Assembly (NCBI RefSeq): GCF_001499995.1
Contig: NZ_LQIU01000009.1
Location: 1-64,000 of the forward strand
Direction of reading: 5' to 3'
DNA length: 64,000 nucleotides
Source: Mycobacterium sp. IS-1496
GTDB taxonomy: Bacteria > Actinomycetota > Actinomycetes > Mycobacteriales > Mycobacteriaceae
This document shows, in pieces, positions 18,747-27,902 of the stretch. The notes under the pieces are model-generated. The model ran no database searches. It saw only the letters and a program-made list of their open reading frames with translations, and was not told where the DNA came from. Within the stretch, counting starts at the first letter, position 1; every line of letters starts with the position of its first letter. Made by a program: the position numbers and the translations under genes.

Positions 18747-19817
18747 CTAACGTCCCCACCGCTGCGCCACCGCGACGGCTCGGCCTTCCACCGACCGTAC
18801 CCATCGTGGATCGACGATGGGCGTCAATCCACGACCACGCACGTAGTCATCGAATGCCTCCGCCGTGGTCCACTTCGGGTGGTATCCGAGGACCTCACGC
18901 ATCCGCGTGGTGTCCATGACCCGGCCGTAGCTCAGATAGTTCAGCTGCTCCCGATCGAGCTCAGTGTATCGGGTCGCCCGCCGCAATGAGTCCACGAGCG
19001 ACAGAGCCGACCGCGGCACCGGTAACGCGACGCGCCCCGAACGCCGAATCGCCTGGCTCATCATGATGATTCCCGAAGCGCCGACGTTGAACGTGCCGGG
19101 CTTACCCGCAATCGTGGCGCGCTCCAACGCCCCCAGGGCGTCCTGTTCGTGCAGCAGCTGCAGGCGTGGATCCTGTCCGAGCACCGTCGGGACCACCGGT
19201 CCGGCCAGATACCGCGACAGCGCGGTGTCCATGGCGGGTCCGATCATGTTGGCCAGCCGCAGGATGGTCACCCCGATGTCGGGGCGGCGCCTGCCGAGAC
19301 CGCGCGCGTAGCCCTCGATGTCGATGCTGTCGCGGGCGAAGCCCTCGCCGGGTGGCCGGCGCGCATCGCTGTTCTCGGTGAACATCACCGGATCACGCGG
19401 GCTCGAGCCGTACACCTCGGAGGTGGACTTCAGGATGACCCGGCGCACCGAGGGGGCCTTCTGGCAGGCCGCGAAGAGCTGGATCGCACCCATCACGTTG
19501 AGCTCTTTCAACGCGGCCCGGCCGCCTGCGCGCGGTGCGTACGACGCGGCGGCGGCATGGACCACCGTGTCCACGTCGCCGTTGCGAATCACCTTGGCGA
19601 TGAACGGGTTACGAATGTCCGCGCGGACGAATTCGGCGCGGCCCATCCGTCGCAGCAGATCCTTGCTCGGTGCGACCGCGTCGACCGCGATCACGTGGTT
19701 GATCAAGGGGTTCTGCGCCAACCGCGCGATGAGGTATCCACCGAGGAACCGGCACGCCCCGGTGACCAGGACCACCTTCGGGTACGAACCGACGTCGCCC
19801 GAGGTGCTCGAATCCAC
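18747..19817 (-). CDS. NAD-dependent epimerase/dehydratase (GalE2-like)
   Basis: Extended short-chain dehydrogenase of about 356 residues. The Rossmann motif is VVLVTGACRFLGGYLIARL, in which the usual second glycine of TGxxGxxG is replaced by a cysteine-arginine pair (TGACRFLGG). This is a departure worth noting, although DAVAPS and a later YGSSPRDP active-site region are kept. The frame opens with two GTG codons. A -10-like TAGGCT ends exactly six bases before the second, so 19817 is preferred over 19820. Positional match to Rv0501 (galE2); sugar specificity unproven. Confidence 0.85.
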   Translation of the reverse strand: MDSSTSGDVGSYPKVVLVTGACRFLGGYLIARLAQNPLINHVIAVDAVAPSKDLLRRMGRAEFVRADIRNPFIAKVIRNGDVDTVVHAAAASYAPRAGGRAALKELNVMGAIQLFAACQKAPSVRRVILKSTSEVYGSSPRDPVMFTENSDARRPPGEGFARDSIDIEGYARGLGRRRPDIGVTILRLANMIGPAMDTALSRYLAGPVVPTVLGQDPRLQLLHEQDALGALERATIAGKPGTFNVGASGIIMMSQAIRRSGRVALPVPRSALSLVDSLRRATRYTELDREQLNYLSYGRVMDTTRMREVLGYHPKWTTAEAFDDYVRGRGLTPIVDPRWVRSVEGRAVAVAQRWGR

Positions 19818-19823
19818 CACGTC

Positions 19824-19829
19824 AGCCTA
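19824..19829 (-). promoter_or_regulatory. -10 element for a leaderless epimerase transcript
   Basis: Minus-strand TAGGCT, six bases before the GTG at 19817. It is the reason the second of two adjacent GTG codons is preferred as the start. Confidence 0.5.
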
Positions 19830-19869
19830 ACGGCTGTGGCTGAGAGCCACCTGGGCGACGGCCGAGAGG

Positions 19870-19971
19870 CTACTTACCGAGTTTTCTGCGCTGCACCCGT
19901 GTCCGACGAAGCAGCTTGCGGTGCTTCTTCTTCGACATGCGCTTACGACGCTTCTTGATGACTGAACCCAT
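19870..19971 (-). CDS. Small ribosomal subunit protein bS22
   Basis: A 33-residue, extremely basic peptide. It begins [19 protein letters not shown] and ends [12 protein letters not shown]. It is the actinobacterial bS22 (Rv0500B-type, AURKAIP1-like) protein found bound in mycobacterial 30S subunits. It lies between the epimerase and BldC-like genes, and is short enough to be missed by automatic gene callers. A GGAG is found just upstream of the ATG. The conservation of the whole peptide from memory of M. tuberculosis makes this a confident call. Confidence 0.93.
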
Positions 19972-20122
19972 GAACTCCGCTACCTAGATTTTCCTCGGTC
20001 CGACCCGGGGCCCGACCCGACGGTCGGCCCGACGTCCGGATTGACGTCCAACCCGGACACCTTACCCAAGGGGCGCAGGTGAACGAAAACGTCGGTACCG
20101 GTCGGCCCGCTCGGCCGGCGTC

Positions 20123-20377
20123 TCAGCCCGCGTCGAAGTACGAACTCTCCAACATGTCGTGGACGGCTTTGGCGTGCACCCGGAACGACCGGCCGACGCG
20201 CACCGCGGGCAGCTCACCGTTGTGCACGAGGCGATACACCGTCATCTTGCTGACCCTCATCAGGCTCGCCACTTCGGCGACTGTGAGGAATTGAGCCCGT
20301 GGCTGTTGGCCGTCGGCACCGCTGTCCCGCTTACCGCCAGCCGAATCACGTGCCGATGGCCCGTTCATAGACGTCAT
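20123..20377 (-). CDS. BldC-like MerR-type helix-turn-helix DNA-binding protein
   Basis: An 84-residue excisionase/BldC-family protein. The helix-turn-helix spans FLTVAEVASLMRVSKMTVYR and continues with LVHNGELPAVRVGRSFRVH; the conserved tail is AVHDMLESSYFDAG. ATG at 20377 gives MTSMNGPSARDSAGG; another ATG five codons upstream is possible. BldC proteins bind AT-rich direct repeats cooperatively. The 138 bp upstream hold two copies of AATCCATCAG, which may or may not be relevant. Corresponds to Rv0500A. Confidence 0.88.
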   Translation of the reverse strand: MTSMNGPSARDSAGGKRDSGADGQQPRAQFLTVAEVASLMRVSKMTVYRLVHNGELPAVRVGRSFRVHAKAVHDMLESSYFDAG

Positions 20378-20515
20378 CGCAACCCAATCCATCAGGCGCG
20401 GGCAGTTCCAGCGGCTTCCCCACCGCTGGCACCGACCCGTGCATACACGAGGAGAATAGCGTGGCGGATGGGGTTACTGCGACGGGTGTGGGCTAATCCA
20501 TCAGAAATCGATGAA

Positions 20516-21388
20516 CTACTCTGATGTAATTCCTAGCTGCTCAGAGCGTGTTTTCGCGGCTTCCACCGCATTCGCCACCGCCGACCGCAAACCACCGCGC
20601 TCGAGTTCTCGCAGCCCAGCGGCGGTGGTACCGGCCGGTGATGTAACGGTAGCGCGAAGCTGAGCCGCCGTGGTGTCCATTGCCGTTCCCATGGCCGCAT
20701 CGCCCACCGGCTGGGCCTCGTCGAGACGCTCTAGCAACATCGCGGCCGAACCGGCCATCGTCTGGACGACCAGATCGGTGGCCACCGTCCGCGACAGCCC
20801 GCTGGCCACCGCGGCGTCGACCAACGCCTCGACCATCAGGAAGAAATAGGCGGGCCCGGAGCCCGACACGGCCGTCACCGCGTCCAGTTGCGACTCCGGC
20901 ACCGTCAGCACCCCGCCGACCGAGTCGAAGATCGCCGAGACCTCACGCAGGTGCTCGGCGGTCGCGAACCGGCCTGCCGCCAGCGCGCTGACTCCCCCGC
21001 CGACCACCACGGGCGCATTGGGCATCGCGCGGATCACCGGGGCGCCCGCGGGCAGCTTGTTCTCGTAGTACGCGGTCGGCACACCGGCCGCGACGGTCAC
21101 GAAGACCTGTTCGGCGGTGTCGGTCTCGGCGTTGGCGGCGGCTTCGGCGATGTCGTCGATGACGTGTTCGACGTCGGCCGGCTTCACCGCGACGATGACG
21201 TAGTTGGCGTTGTCGGTGGCCTCGACGACGGAGGTGACCAGCACCGAGTGCCTGTCGGCCAGGAACTTCGCGCGCTCCGGGTGCTTCTCGGCGATCACCA
21301 GATCCTTGACCTGCCTGCCCGCCCGGAGCAGCCCGGACAGCAGCGCCTCACCCATACTTCCGCCACCGATGATCGCGATTCTGGCCAT
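20516..21388 (-). CDS. proC: Pyrroline-5-carboxylate reductase
   Basis: Final enzyme of proline synthesis: reduces 1-pyrroline-5-carboxylate with NAD(P)H. The 290-residue protein has the dinucleotide motif IAIIGGGSMGEALLSGLL at the N-terminus. The family signature is near the C-terminus (GDAAMGTAMDTTAAQLRATVTSPAGTTAAGL in overlapping view), and AVSGSGPAYFFLMVEAL lies in the dimer-forming region. The ATG at 21388 was chosen over one four codons upstream because the Rossmann strand then begins at residue 3. Matches Rv0500. Confidence 0.96.
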   Translation of the reverse strand: MARIAIIGGGSMGEALLSGLLRAGRQVKDLVIAEKHPERAKFLADRHSVLVTSVVEATDNANYVIVAVKPADVEHVIDDIAEAAANAETDTAEQVFVTVAAGVPTAYYENKLPAGAPVIRAMPNAPVVVGGGVSALAAGRFATAEHLREVSAIFDSVGGVLTVPESQLDAVTAVSGSGPAYFFLMVEALVDAAVASGLSRTVATDLVVQTMAGSAAMLLERLDEAQPVGDAAMGTAMDTTAAQLRATVTSPAGTTAAGLRELERGGLRSAVANAVEAAKTRSEQLGITSE

Positions 21389-21436
21389 GCGCCAAAGCAT
21401 TGCACGTCCGGCGAGGCCGTCCTCATCCGGCGCGCG

Positions 21437-22285
21437 TCACTGCGCGGCGGGCACCATCGCCAGCTGCCGGGTCTGCACGATGATCCGGCCCTCGCAGTCG
21501 ACGACGACGTGGTCCTCGTCGAACCACTCCTGGCCGATCTGCGTCGTCGTGCAGATGACCCGCAGCCAGCCGTCGGCCGGGCGGGCCCTCAGATACGCCG
21601 TGAGCTGCACGGTGGGCGCCCAGCCGAACCGGTTGACCCCGAACGTCACCGGAGCCGACACATCGCCGCACAGGAGCGCGAACAGGACGTCCGGCGCGGC
21701 GTCCCGCGGCCGCACCCAGTACTCGATCACCGGTGGCCCGCCGTCGGAGCGCGGCCCCATCGTGGTGAGCGACGGCCGGATGTCGCAGCCGTGTGCGAGG
21801 TGCACGATGTCGGCCATCTGGTGTCCCGGCCCGATCGGCTCCAGGCCGGGCGGCGGCTCCGGTGTCATCAGCGGCACGACCGGGTTGACCGAGAGCAGCG
21901 GTGTGACGTCGTGCTCGGGTTCGCCGAGGGTGATCGCCGCGCGCACCGCGGTCTTCTGCCCCTGCTTGAGTTCGACGTCGACCAGGCTGACCCGCCGCCC
22001 TCGTTTGCGCACCGTGGTGACGACCTGCATGGCACCCGGATCAGGGGCCCACAGGAAGTTGGCGGACACCGCGATCGGCTCGACGCCCCCGGTCTCATTT
22101 CCCCGGTCGCTTCGCTCCTGCCCTCCGGCGTGCTCCGCGCGGGCGGCGTTCGCGCACAGCGCCAGCATGGCGCCGCCGTGCACCTTCGGGCCGATCGTCC
22201 AGTGCTCGTTGAGCTCACCGCTGTACACGCCGTCGCCCAGCGCCGTGAGCGCCATCGCATCGGTGAACAGGGTCGAACCAGGCAT
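21437..22285 (-). CDS. Acyl-CoA thioesterase-like protein (double hot-dog)
   Basis: A 282-residue TesB-like / thioesterase-superfamily protein with two hot-dog halves. The first contains WTIGPKVHGGAMLALCANAA and SANFLWAPDPGAMQV, the second SAPVTFGVNRFGWAPTVQLTAY and VDCEGRIIVQTRQLAM. Residues about 51-70 (AGGQERSDRGNETGG region) are glycine/arginine-rich and do not look like hot-dog sequence. They may be an inserted repeat-derived segment. Corresponds to Rv0499. Substrate unknown. Confidence 0.82.
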   Translation of the reverse strand: MPGSTLFTDAMALTALGDGVYSGELNEHWTIGPKVHGGAMLALCANAARAEHAGGQERSDRGNETGGVEPIAVSANFLWAPDPGAMQVVTTVRKRGRRVSLVDVELKQGQKTAVRAAITLGEPEHDVTPLLSVNPVVPLMTPEPPPGLEPIGPGHQMADIVHLAHGCDIRPSLTTMGPRSDGGPPVIEYWVRPRDAAPDVLFALLCGDVSAPVTFGVNRFGWAPTVQLTAYLRARPADGWLRVICTTTQIGQEWFDEDHVVVDCEGRIIVQTRQLAMVPAAQ

Positions 22286-22316
22286 GTGGGGTTTCCTTTT
22301 CGGTCGGCGCCGCGGA

Positions 22317-23162
22317 TCAGCGGAGCAGGTGCGCCCGGGCGTACTGCAGCGATTCGCGCAGCAGCGCCTCGCGCTCGCTGGCGGTACGCGCCCCGGAGGT
22401 GGTGACCTCGAGGATCACATGCCCGCTGAAGTCGCCGCCCGCCAGCATCTGGCACACCTCGGCGGTGGGCTGGGTGCCGCGGCCGGGCACCAGGTGCTCG
22501 TCGGCCGAGGCGCCGCTGCCGTCGGCGAGGTGCAGGTGCACCAGCCCGTCTCCCATCCGCTGCGCCATCTCGATGGCGTCGGTGCCCGCCGTCGCGGTGT
22601 GGGACAGGTCCAGTGTGTAGTGCGCGTGGTCGCCGTCGAGCGGGTCGTAGGACGGCGCGAACGCCGAGATGCCGGGTCCCGGCCGGCCGCCGCGCTTGCG
22701 CATCCGCTCGATGGACGTCTGACCGGCGCCGAAGAACCGGTCGGCGCGGAACGGGAACATGTTCTCCACCGCGACCATGACGTCGCTGCCCGCTTCGAGT
22801 TCGGCGACCTGCTCGCTGAACCCCTCGGCGTAGCGGCGCTGCCAGCGGAACGGCGGATGCACGACGACGGTCTGTGCGCCCAGTTGTTCGGCGGCGCGGA
22901 CGCTGCGGTCGAGTTTGGGGATGGGGTTGGCGCCCCACACCCGCTGCGAGATCAGCAGGCAGGGTGCGTGGACGGACAGCACCGGCACGCCGTACTGAGC
23001 GGACAACTTGGCGACCGCGTCGACGTCCTGACTGACGGCTTCGGCCCACACCATCAGTTCGACGCCGTCGTAGCCCAGGCGGGCGGCGTACTCGAAGGCG
23101 GCCTCGGTCCTCAGTGGATAGACCGAGGCCGTGGACAGACCGACCTTGATCGCGGGGCGCAC
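22317..23162 (-). CDS. Sugar phosphate isomerase/epimerase-like TIM-barrel protein
   Basis: A 281-residue xylose-isomerase-like TIM barrel (AP-endonuclease family 2 fold). Metal-ligand-type residues are spaced as expected: GYDGVELMVW, LSVHAPCLL, TVVVHPPFRWQ, VAVENMFPFR, YTLDLSHTAT, LVHLHLADGSG and GHVILEVTTSG. The enzyme probably binds divalent metal, but the substrate cannot be inferred. GTG start at 23162. Stands in the same orientation as and close to Rv0499- and Rv0497-like genes. Matches Rv0498. Confidence 0.85.
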   Translation of the reverse strand: MRPAIKVGLSTASVYPLRTEAAFEYAARLGYDGVELMVWAEAVSQDVDAVAKLSAQYGVPVLSVHAPCLLISQRVWGANPIPKLDRSVRAAEQLGAQTVVVHPPFRWQRRYAEGFSEQVAELEAGSDVMVAVENMFPFRADRFFGAGQTSIERMRKRGGRPGPGISAFAPSYDPLDGDHAHYTLDLSHTATAGTDAIEMAQRMGDGLVHLHLADGSGASADEHLVPGRGTQPTAEVCQMLAGGDFSGHVILEVTTSGARTASEREALLRESLQYARAHLLR

Positions 23163-23169
23163 AGGGTGA

Positions 23170-24210
23170 CTAGCCGGACTGCAGCAACGCCAGCGGCCCC
23201 AAGGTGACCAGTGCGCCGACTGCCACGGCGGTCAGTGTGCTGCCGATGTCCTCGGTCTTGCGCACCACGCGCACCCCGACCACCAGTCCGAGGATGACCA
23301 GCACCGACAGCACGAGCGCGACGATGTTGTTCCACTTCCAGAGCTGGTCGAAGGCGATGAACAGGCCCGCGCCGAAGGCGACGGCGATGATGCACTGCCC
23401 GACGACCCAGGCGCCGCGCAGGAACGCCGACATGCGACCGCCGGACTCGACGTCGTCGCGCACGTCATCGCGGACATCGTCGTCGAGGTCGGCGTGCAGG
23501 TCCCGCTCGTCGAGCTCGTCCTCGTCGTCGTGCTCGTCGATCGTGGCGGTGTCGGTGTCCTTACCCCGGCGGGCGAGATCGTCGGCGACGGTGCCGCCGC
23601 CGAACAGCGGTCCCGCCGACGAGCGCAGATACGACGGCAGCTCGTCGTCGTCGCGGTCGGAGCGTTCGAGCGCGGGTTCGTCGCGATCCGGGTCGAGCAG
23701 GACCGCCGGCTCCTCGTCGTCGTCGAGGAGCGGATCGGGGCTCATGTCCTCGGCGCCGACGGCCGTGTCGCCGTCCAGCGGGATGTCCTCGACGCCGTCG
23801 GCGTCGTCGGGCTCGTCGGTGTCGAGTTCCCGGAGTTCGGGCTCGCCGGTCGGCGCCTCGGCAGGCTCGGCCCGCTCGTCGACGACCTCGACCGGTTCGT
23901 CGGAGGTGTCGATCACGTCGTCGGCGACCGCCGGCGCGGGTTCGGTGACCGTCTGCTGCGGGATGCCGTTGACCGGGATCCGGGCGGTCTCCTCGGCCCG
24001 CTGCTCGCGCGCCTGCTCCTCGCGGGTGTCGGAGGGGCGGTCGGTGATGACCGGGATCTCGCCGGTCAGCTCGGCGACCGTCACCGCGTCGGCGTTGCCA
24101 CGGCGGCGCCGGCGCCTGCCCCCGACCGGCGGCGCGCCGATGGTGCCGTTCTTGGCGAGCAACTCGGCGACCGAGATCGGCCGGGTGCTGCTGTTCTCTG
24201 GTTCTGTCAT
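23170..24210 (-). CDS. Acidic, largely disordered protein with C-terminal membrane helices
   Basis: A 346-residue protein. Residues about 1-60 include a basic GGRRRRRRGN patch. Residues 60-250 are extremely Asp/Glu-rich and probably unstructured. The last 95 residues hold three to four membrane helices (WVVGQCIIAVAFGAGLFIAF and following). The ATG overlaps the ppx stop (ATGA). Positional match to Rv0497, a conserved membrane protein of unknown role. The acidic cytoplasmic region is unusually long and could bind basic partners, but that is inference. Confidence 0.82.
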   Translation of the reverse strand: MTEPENSSTRPISVAELLAKNGTIGAPPVGGRRRRRRGNADAVTVAELTGEIPVITDRPSDTREEQAREQRAEETARIPVNGIPQQTVTEPAPAVADDVIDTSDEPVEVVDERAEPAEAPTGEPELRELDTDEPDDADGVEDIPLDGDTAVGAEDMSPDPLLDDDEEPAVLLDPDRDEPALERSDRDDDELPSYLRSSAGPLFGGGTVADDLARRGKDTDTATIDEHDDEDELDERDLHADLDDDVRDDVRDDVESGGRMSAFLRGAWVVGQCIIAVAFGAGLFIAFDQLWKWNNIVALVLSVLVILGLVVGVRVVRKTEDIGSTLTAVAVGALVTLGPLALLQSG

Positions 24211-25289
24211 CGTGTGTTGCCTTTAGTGGCAGTTGGGCGAAGCGCCGTACGTCCAGCATCCCGCACGGACGTCTCCGCCGCGGCGAGATCGTCGACACCG
24301 CCCACGCCGGTCAGTTTGCCGACGTCGGTCAGATCGTCGGCTCCACCGACGAATGGGCTCCCGTCGGCCTCGCTGTCGAGTTTCCGCAGAATCAAACCCT
24401 CCCGCAATGCCCACGGACAGATGTCCACGGACTCGATTCCGAGCGCCCGCATGCTTGCCTCAGCCACCAACGCTCCGGCCACGATCTGTGGCGCTCGCTC
24501 GGCACTCACCCCTTCCAATTCCGCTCGGTCAGCCGCGGTCATCCTAGAGATGAAAGCTATGAGCTGCCGCAACCCGGTCGCCGTCAGGGTCCGTTTGACC
24601 CGCGGTCCGGCCCCCGACGGCGCCGCCCCGGTGAGCCGCGCCAGGCTCCGGAACGTCTTCGACGTCGCGACGGCCAGGTCGGGACTGCCCGCTTCCAGCA
24701 GCTCGGCGCTCGCGTCCGAGAGCTCGTTGGCCAGCCAGTCGCGCAGCATCCCCACGCGGCGCCGGCCGGGCGGGTCGTCGGGCAGCCATTCGCGGGTCAG
24801 CCGTCCCGCTCCCAGCGGCAACGACAGCGCCACCTCGGGCTCCTCGTCGACGCCGTTGGACAGCTCCAGCGACCCCCCGCCGATGTCGATGTTGATGATG
24901 CGGCCGGCACTCCAGCCGTACCAGCGCCGCACGGCCAGGAACGTCAGCCGGGATTCGTCGACTCCGGTGAGCACCCGCAGCCGCACACCGGTCTCGGCCA
25001 GGACCCGCGCCAGCACGTCGTCGGAGTTGGTGGCGTCGCGCACCGCCGAGGTGGCGAACGCCATCATCTCCGCACAGCCGGAACTGGTGGCGATCTTGGC
25101 GAATTCGTCGACGGTGTCGACGAGCCGGTCGGCCCCCTTGCGGGTCAGCTTGCCGGAGTCGTCGATCGCCTCGGCCAGCCGCAGGGACGCCTTGGTCGAG
25201 CTCATCGGGGTCGGGTGGCCGCCCCGTCGCGCATCCACCACAAGCAGATGGACGGTATTGCTGCCCACGTCGAGCACGCCCAGTCGCAC
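24207..25289 (-). CDS. Ppx/GppA family exopolyphosphatase
   Basis: A 360-residue ASKHA-fold phosphatase. The first phosphate-binding loop is LGVLDVGSNTVHLLVV at the N-terminus, the second is NIDIGGGSLELS near residue 135, and the third region contains LPLGAGRLTREWL. Members hydrolyse polyphosphate and/or (p)ppGpp. The M. tuberculosis counterpart Rv0496 (Ppx1) acts on short polyphosphate. GTG start with a -10 six bases upstream. The final four bases overlap the next gene. Linked functions in this window are PPK2 and SenX3-RegX3. Confidence 0.92.
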   Translation of the reverse strand: MRLGVLDVGSNTVHLLVVDARRGGHPTPMSSTKASLRLAEAIDDSGKLTRKGADRLVDTVDEFAKIATSSGCAEMMAFATSAVRDATNSDDVLARVLAETGVRLRVLTGVDESRLTFLAVRRWYGWSAGRIINIDIGGGSLELSNGVDEEPEVALSLPLGAGRLTREWLPDDPPGRRRVGMLRDWLANELSDASAELLEAGSPDLAVATSKTFRSLARLTGAAPSGAGPRVKRTLTATGLRQLIAFISRMTAADRAELEGVSAERAPQIVAGALVAEASMRALGIESVDICPWALREGLILRKLDSEADGSPFVGGADDLTDVGKLTGVGGVDDLAAAETSVRDAGRTALRPTATKGNTR

Positions 25290-25295
25290 GCCTCC

Positions 25296-25301
25296 AACCT
25301 A
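25296..25301 (-). promoter_or_regulatory. -10 element for the ppx-type gene
   Basis: Minus-strand TAGGTT, followed by GGAGGC and the GTG at 25289. The six-base spacing allows leaderless transcription, although GGAGG could also act as a ribosome binding site from a longer transcript. Confidence 0.5.
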
Positions 25302-25370
25302 GACCGTCGCCCCTCGGCGATCGTGCGCCGACACCCCAACGCGTATGACGCGGCGCCTCGCCGCGGCGGG

Positions 25371-25376
25371 TAGCGT
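25371..25376 (+). promoter_or_regulatory. -10 element for the Rv0495c-like gene
   Basis: TAGCGT followed by seven bases and a GTG at 25384. It favours the GTG rather than the adjacent ATG as the first codon. Confidence 0.5.
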
Positions 25377-25383
25377 TTGACCT

Positions 25384-26160
25384 GTGATGCCAGCCCATCC
25401 CGGTGAGGTGGAGCTCGACTTCGCCCGCGAGTGGGTCGAGTTCTACGACCCGGACAATCCCGAGCACCTGATCGCCGCGGACATGACGTGGCTGCTGTCG
25501 CGGTGGACGTGCGTCTTCGGCACCCCGGCCTGCCAGGGCACGGTCGAGGGCCGGCCGGACGACGGCTGCTGTTCGCACGGCGCCTTCCTGTCCGACGACG
25601 ACGACCGCGCCCGTCTCGACGCGGCCGTCGAACAGCTGACCGCCGACGACTGGCAGTTCCGTGACAAGGGCCTGGGCAAGAAGGGCTACCTCGAGATGGA
25701 CGAGTACGACGACAAGCCCAATCTGCGGACCCGGAAGTACAAGGGCGCGTGCATCTTCCTCAACCGACCGGGCTTCCCGGCCGGCGTCGGCTGCGCCCTG
25801 CACACCAAGGCGCTCAAGCTCGGCGTCGAACCGCTGACGATGAAGCCGGACGTGTGCTGGCAGTTGCCGATCCGACGGACACAGGACTGGGTGACGCGGC
25901 CGGACGGTTCGGAGATCCTCAAGACGACGATCACCGAGTACGACCGCCGCGGCTGGGGTGAGGGCGGTGCCGATCTGCACTGGTACTGCACCGGCGACCC
26001 GGCGGCCCACGTGGGCGCGCGGCAGGTGTACCAGTCCTACGGCCCCGAGCTGACCGAGTTGCTCGGCGAGAAAGCGTATGCCGAACTGGCGGCCATGTGC
26101 CGGCGGCGCAGCGGGCTCGGGCTGATCGCGGTGCATCCGGCGACGCGGGCCGCACAGTGA
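25384..26160 (+). CDS. Cysteine-rich conserved protein (Rv0495c-like)
   Basis: A 258-residue protein of no recognised function. Conserved-looking cysteines are spread through the sequence ([69 protein letters not shown]). These suggest an iron-sulfur or zinc site like that in YkgJ/FliB-type proteins, which is inference. The start is GTG at 25384, supported by a leaderless promoter; the next codon is ATG. Its stop overlaps the following YCII gene (GTGA), so the two are coexpressed. Confidence 0.82.
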   Translation: MMPAHPGEVELDFAREWVEFYDPDNPEHLIAADMTWLLSRWTCVFGTPACQGTVEGRPDDGCCSHGAFLSDDDDRARLDAAVEQLTADDWQFRDKGLGKKGYLEMDEYDDKPNLRTRKYKGACIFLNRPGFPAGVGCALHTKALKLGVEPLTMKPDVCWQLPIRRTQDWVTRPDGSEILKTTITEYDRRGWGEGGADLHWYCTGDPAAHVGARQVYQSYGPELTELLGEKAYAELAAMCRRRSGLGLIAVHPATRAAQ

Positions 26161-26459
26161 GCGCGCAGCATGTGTTCCTGTTCAAGCTCGTGCCGCCGCG
26201 CGCCGACTTCGCCCAGACGATGACCGCCGACGAACAGCAGGCGATGGCCGGTCACCAGGACTACTGGCGGGACCTCCTCGAGGCCGGCAAGGTCGTCGTC
26301 TACGGCCCGGTGGCCGATCCCGAGGGGGTCTGGGGGCTGGGCGTGCTGCGCGCTACCGACCGCGCCGAGGTCCTCGAGATCGGTAGGCGCGACCCCTCGG
26401 TCCTCGCCGGGGTCAACACCTTCGAGGTGTTCGAGATCATGGGCGGCCTCACCGGCTGA
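26157..26459 (+). CDS. YCII-domain protein
   Basis: A 100-residue ferredoxin-like alpha-beta protein of the YciI-related family: [38 protein letters not shown] and [19 protein letters not shown]. The catalytic-type histidine sits in the central HQDYW. GTG start overlapping the upstream TGA. YCII proteins may act as small hydrolases or chaperones for redox partners; the role here is unknown. Confidence 0.83.
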   Translation: MSAQHVFLFKLVPPRADFAQTMTADEQQAMAGHQDYWRDLLEAGKVVVYGPVADPEGVWGLGVLRATDRAEVLEIGRRDPSVLAGVNTFEVFEIMGGLTG

Positions 26460-26533
26460 GCCGGATTCGTCCACAACGGCGAGTTCGTCCACAGGGGCGC
26501 CGAGAGGTACGCCGAGACGTCGCAGACCGCGGT

Positions 26534-26539
26534 TAGCGT
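26534..26539 (+). promoter_or_regulatory. -10 element for the DUF222 gene
   Basis: TAGCGT followed by six bases and the ATG at 26546. This indicates that the gene, though damaged at its end, still carries a leaderless-type promoter. Confidence 0.45.
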
Positions 26540-26545
26540 CGTGCC

Positions 26546-27902
26546 ATGTCCGACGATCTTGTGGCCTCGGCACGCGACGAGAACGCCGCCTGCGCAAGGC
26601 GACTCGCAGCCGTCGCCGATCTTCTCGAAGCGCGGCTCGCCGCGATCGACACCGCCGACGGTGAACAGGCCCACCTGGCCGCCTGGGCCGACGTCGGCGT
26701 CGAGGTGGGCGCGGCGATGAACGTCTCGCCCGGGGTCGCCGCGCACCAGTTGACCGTCGCCAAGGCGCTGCGCGACCGGCTGCCCCGCGTCGCCGAGGTG
26801 TTCGCGTCGGGAACGGTGCCCTACCGCGTGGTGAACGCCGTCGTCTTCCGCACCGCGCTGATCAAGGAGGCCCAGGCGGTGGCCGAGGTCGATGCGCAGA
26901 TCGCGGCCCACCTGCGCGACTGGACGCGGCTGCCGCTGGCCCGGCTCGAGCAGGCGATCGACTACTGGGTGGATCGGCACGACCCCTATGCGTTGCGCCG
27001 CAGCATGATCGGACTGCAGTCCCGCGGCGTGACCGTGAACGCCCCCGACGGCAGCGGGACCGCAACGGTGTGGGGCACCCTGTGCGCCACGGACGCGGCG
27101 GCGCTCGACCGGCGACTCGACGCGATGACCCGCACGGTGTGCGCCGCGGATCCGCGCGATCACGACCAGCGCCGCGCGGACGCCCTCGCCGCGCTCGCCG
27201 GCGGCCACGACGACCTGGACTGCCGCTGCGGCCGGCCGCGGTGCGCTGCCGCCGACACCAGGGCGGACGATGTCGTCATCCACGTGATCGCCTCGGCGGA
27301 AAGCCTTTTCGAGGCCACGCACACAGCTGTCGGCAACACCCGCTCCGAGCCGCCGGCCACCACCTCGCGTGGCACCACACCGGGTGACGCGTTCTGGCAG
27401 CCCACGCCGACCGGGCCGACGAAGACCGAACCCGGGCTCATACTCGGCGGCGGGCTGCTGCCGGCGCCCGCCCTCGCGGAGCGCGCCGCATTCGCCACGA
27501 TCCGGAAACTGATCCATCCCGGTGATGCACCGCCCGAGAAGCAGTCCCGCCCGTCGCAGTCATTGACCGACTTCGTGATGTGCCGCGATGTGACGTGCCG
27601 CTTCCCGGGGTGCGACCAACCGGCCGACCGGTGCGGCATCGGGATCACTCTGCGGCCGGGGCCGACGCAGGCTGCCAAATCTGAAACACCTGTGCCCGGA
27701 ACACCAGCACAGCATCTCCGGACGGTGGGCTGAGCAACAGCTCCCCGACGGCACCGTCGTGTGGCGGTCACCGGGCGGTCGGATCCACACCTCCCACCCC
27801 GGCAGCCGGCTGTTCTTCCCCGCGCTGTGCCGCCCGACGGCGGCGGTCGAACCGGGAGGCGGGTTCAGCCCTCGAGCTTGTATCCCAGGCCCCGCACCGT
27901 GA
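26546..27902 (+). pseudogene. DUF222/HNH (13E12-type) protein with destroyed nuclease domain
   Basis: A 13E12-repeat-family gene. The DUF222 domain (residues about 1-330) is intact and open. The C-terminal HNH region begins normally (LTDFVMCRDVTCRFPGCDQP) and then decays. The catalytic Asp-Ile-Asp-His site reads Gly-Ile-Gly-Ile, and an extra base near 27679 shifts the frame, so the main frame stops at 27733. The lost part remains legible in another frame from 27681 (LKHLCPEHQHS, then LPDGTVVW and GSRLFFPALC) until a stop at 27902. That tail now overlaps the convergent regX3 end. The 395-residue truncated product could still be made, but not as a nuclease. Confidence 0.8.

Noticed and set aside
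20385..20504. Two copies of AATCCATCAG upstream of the BldC-like gene as operator
   Set aside because: Spacing of about 110 bp and lack of the AT-rich repeat pitch seen for BldC make this weak.
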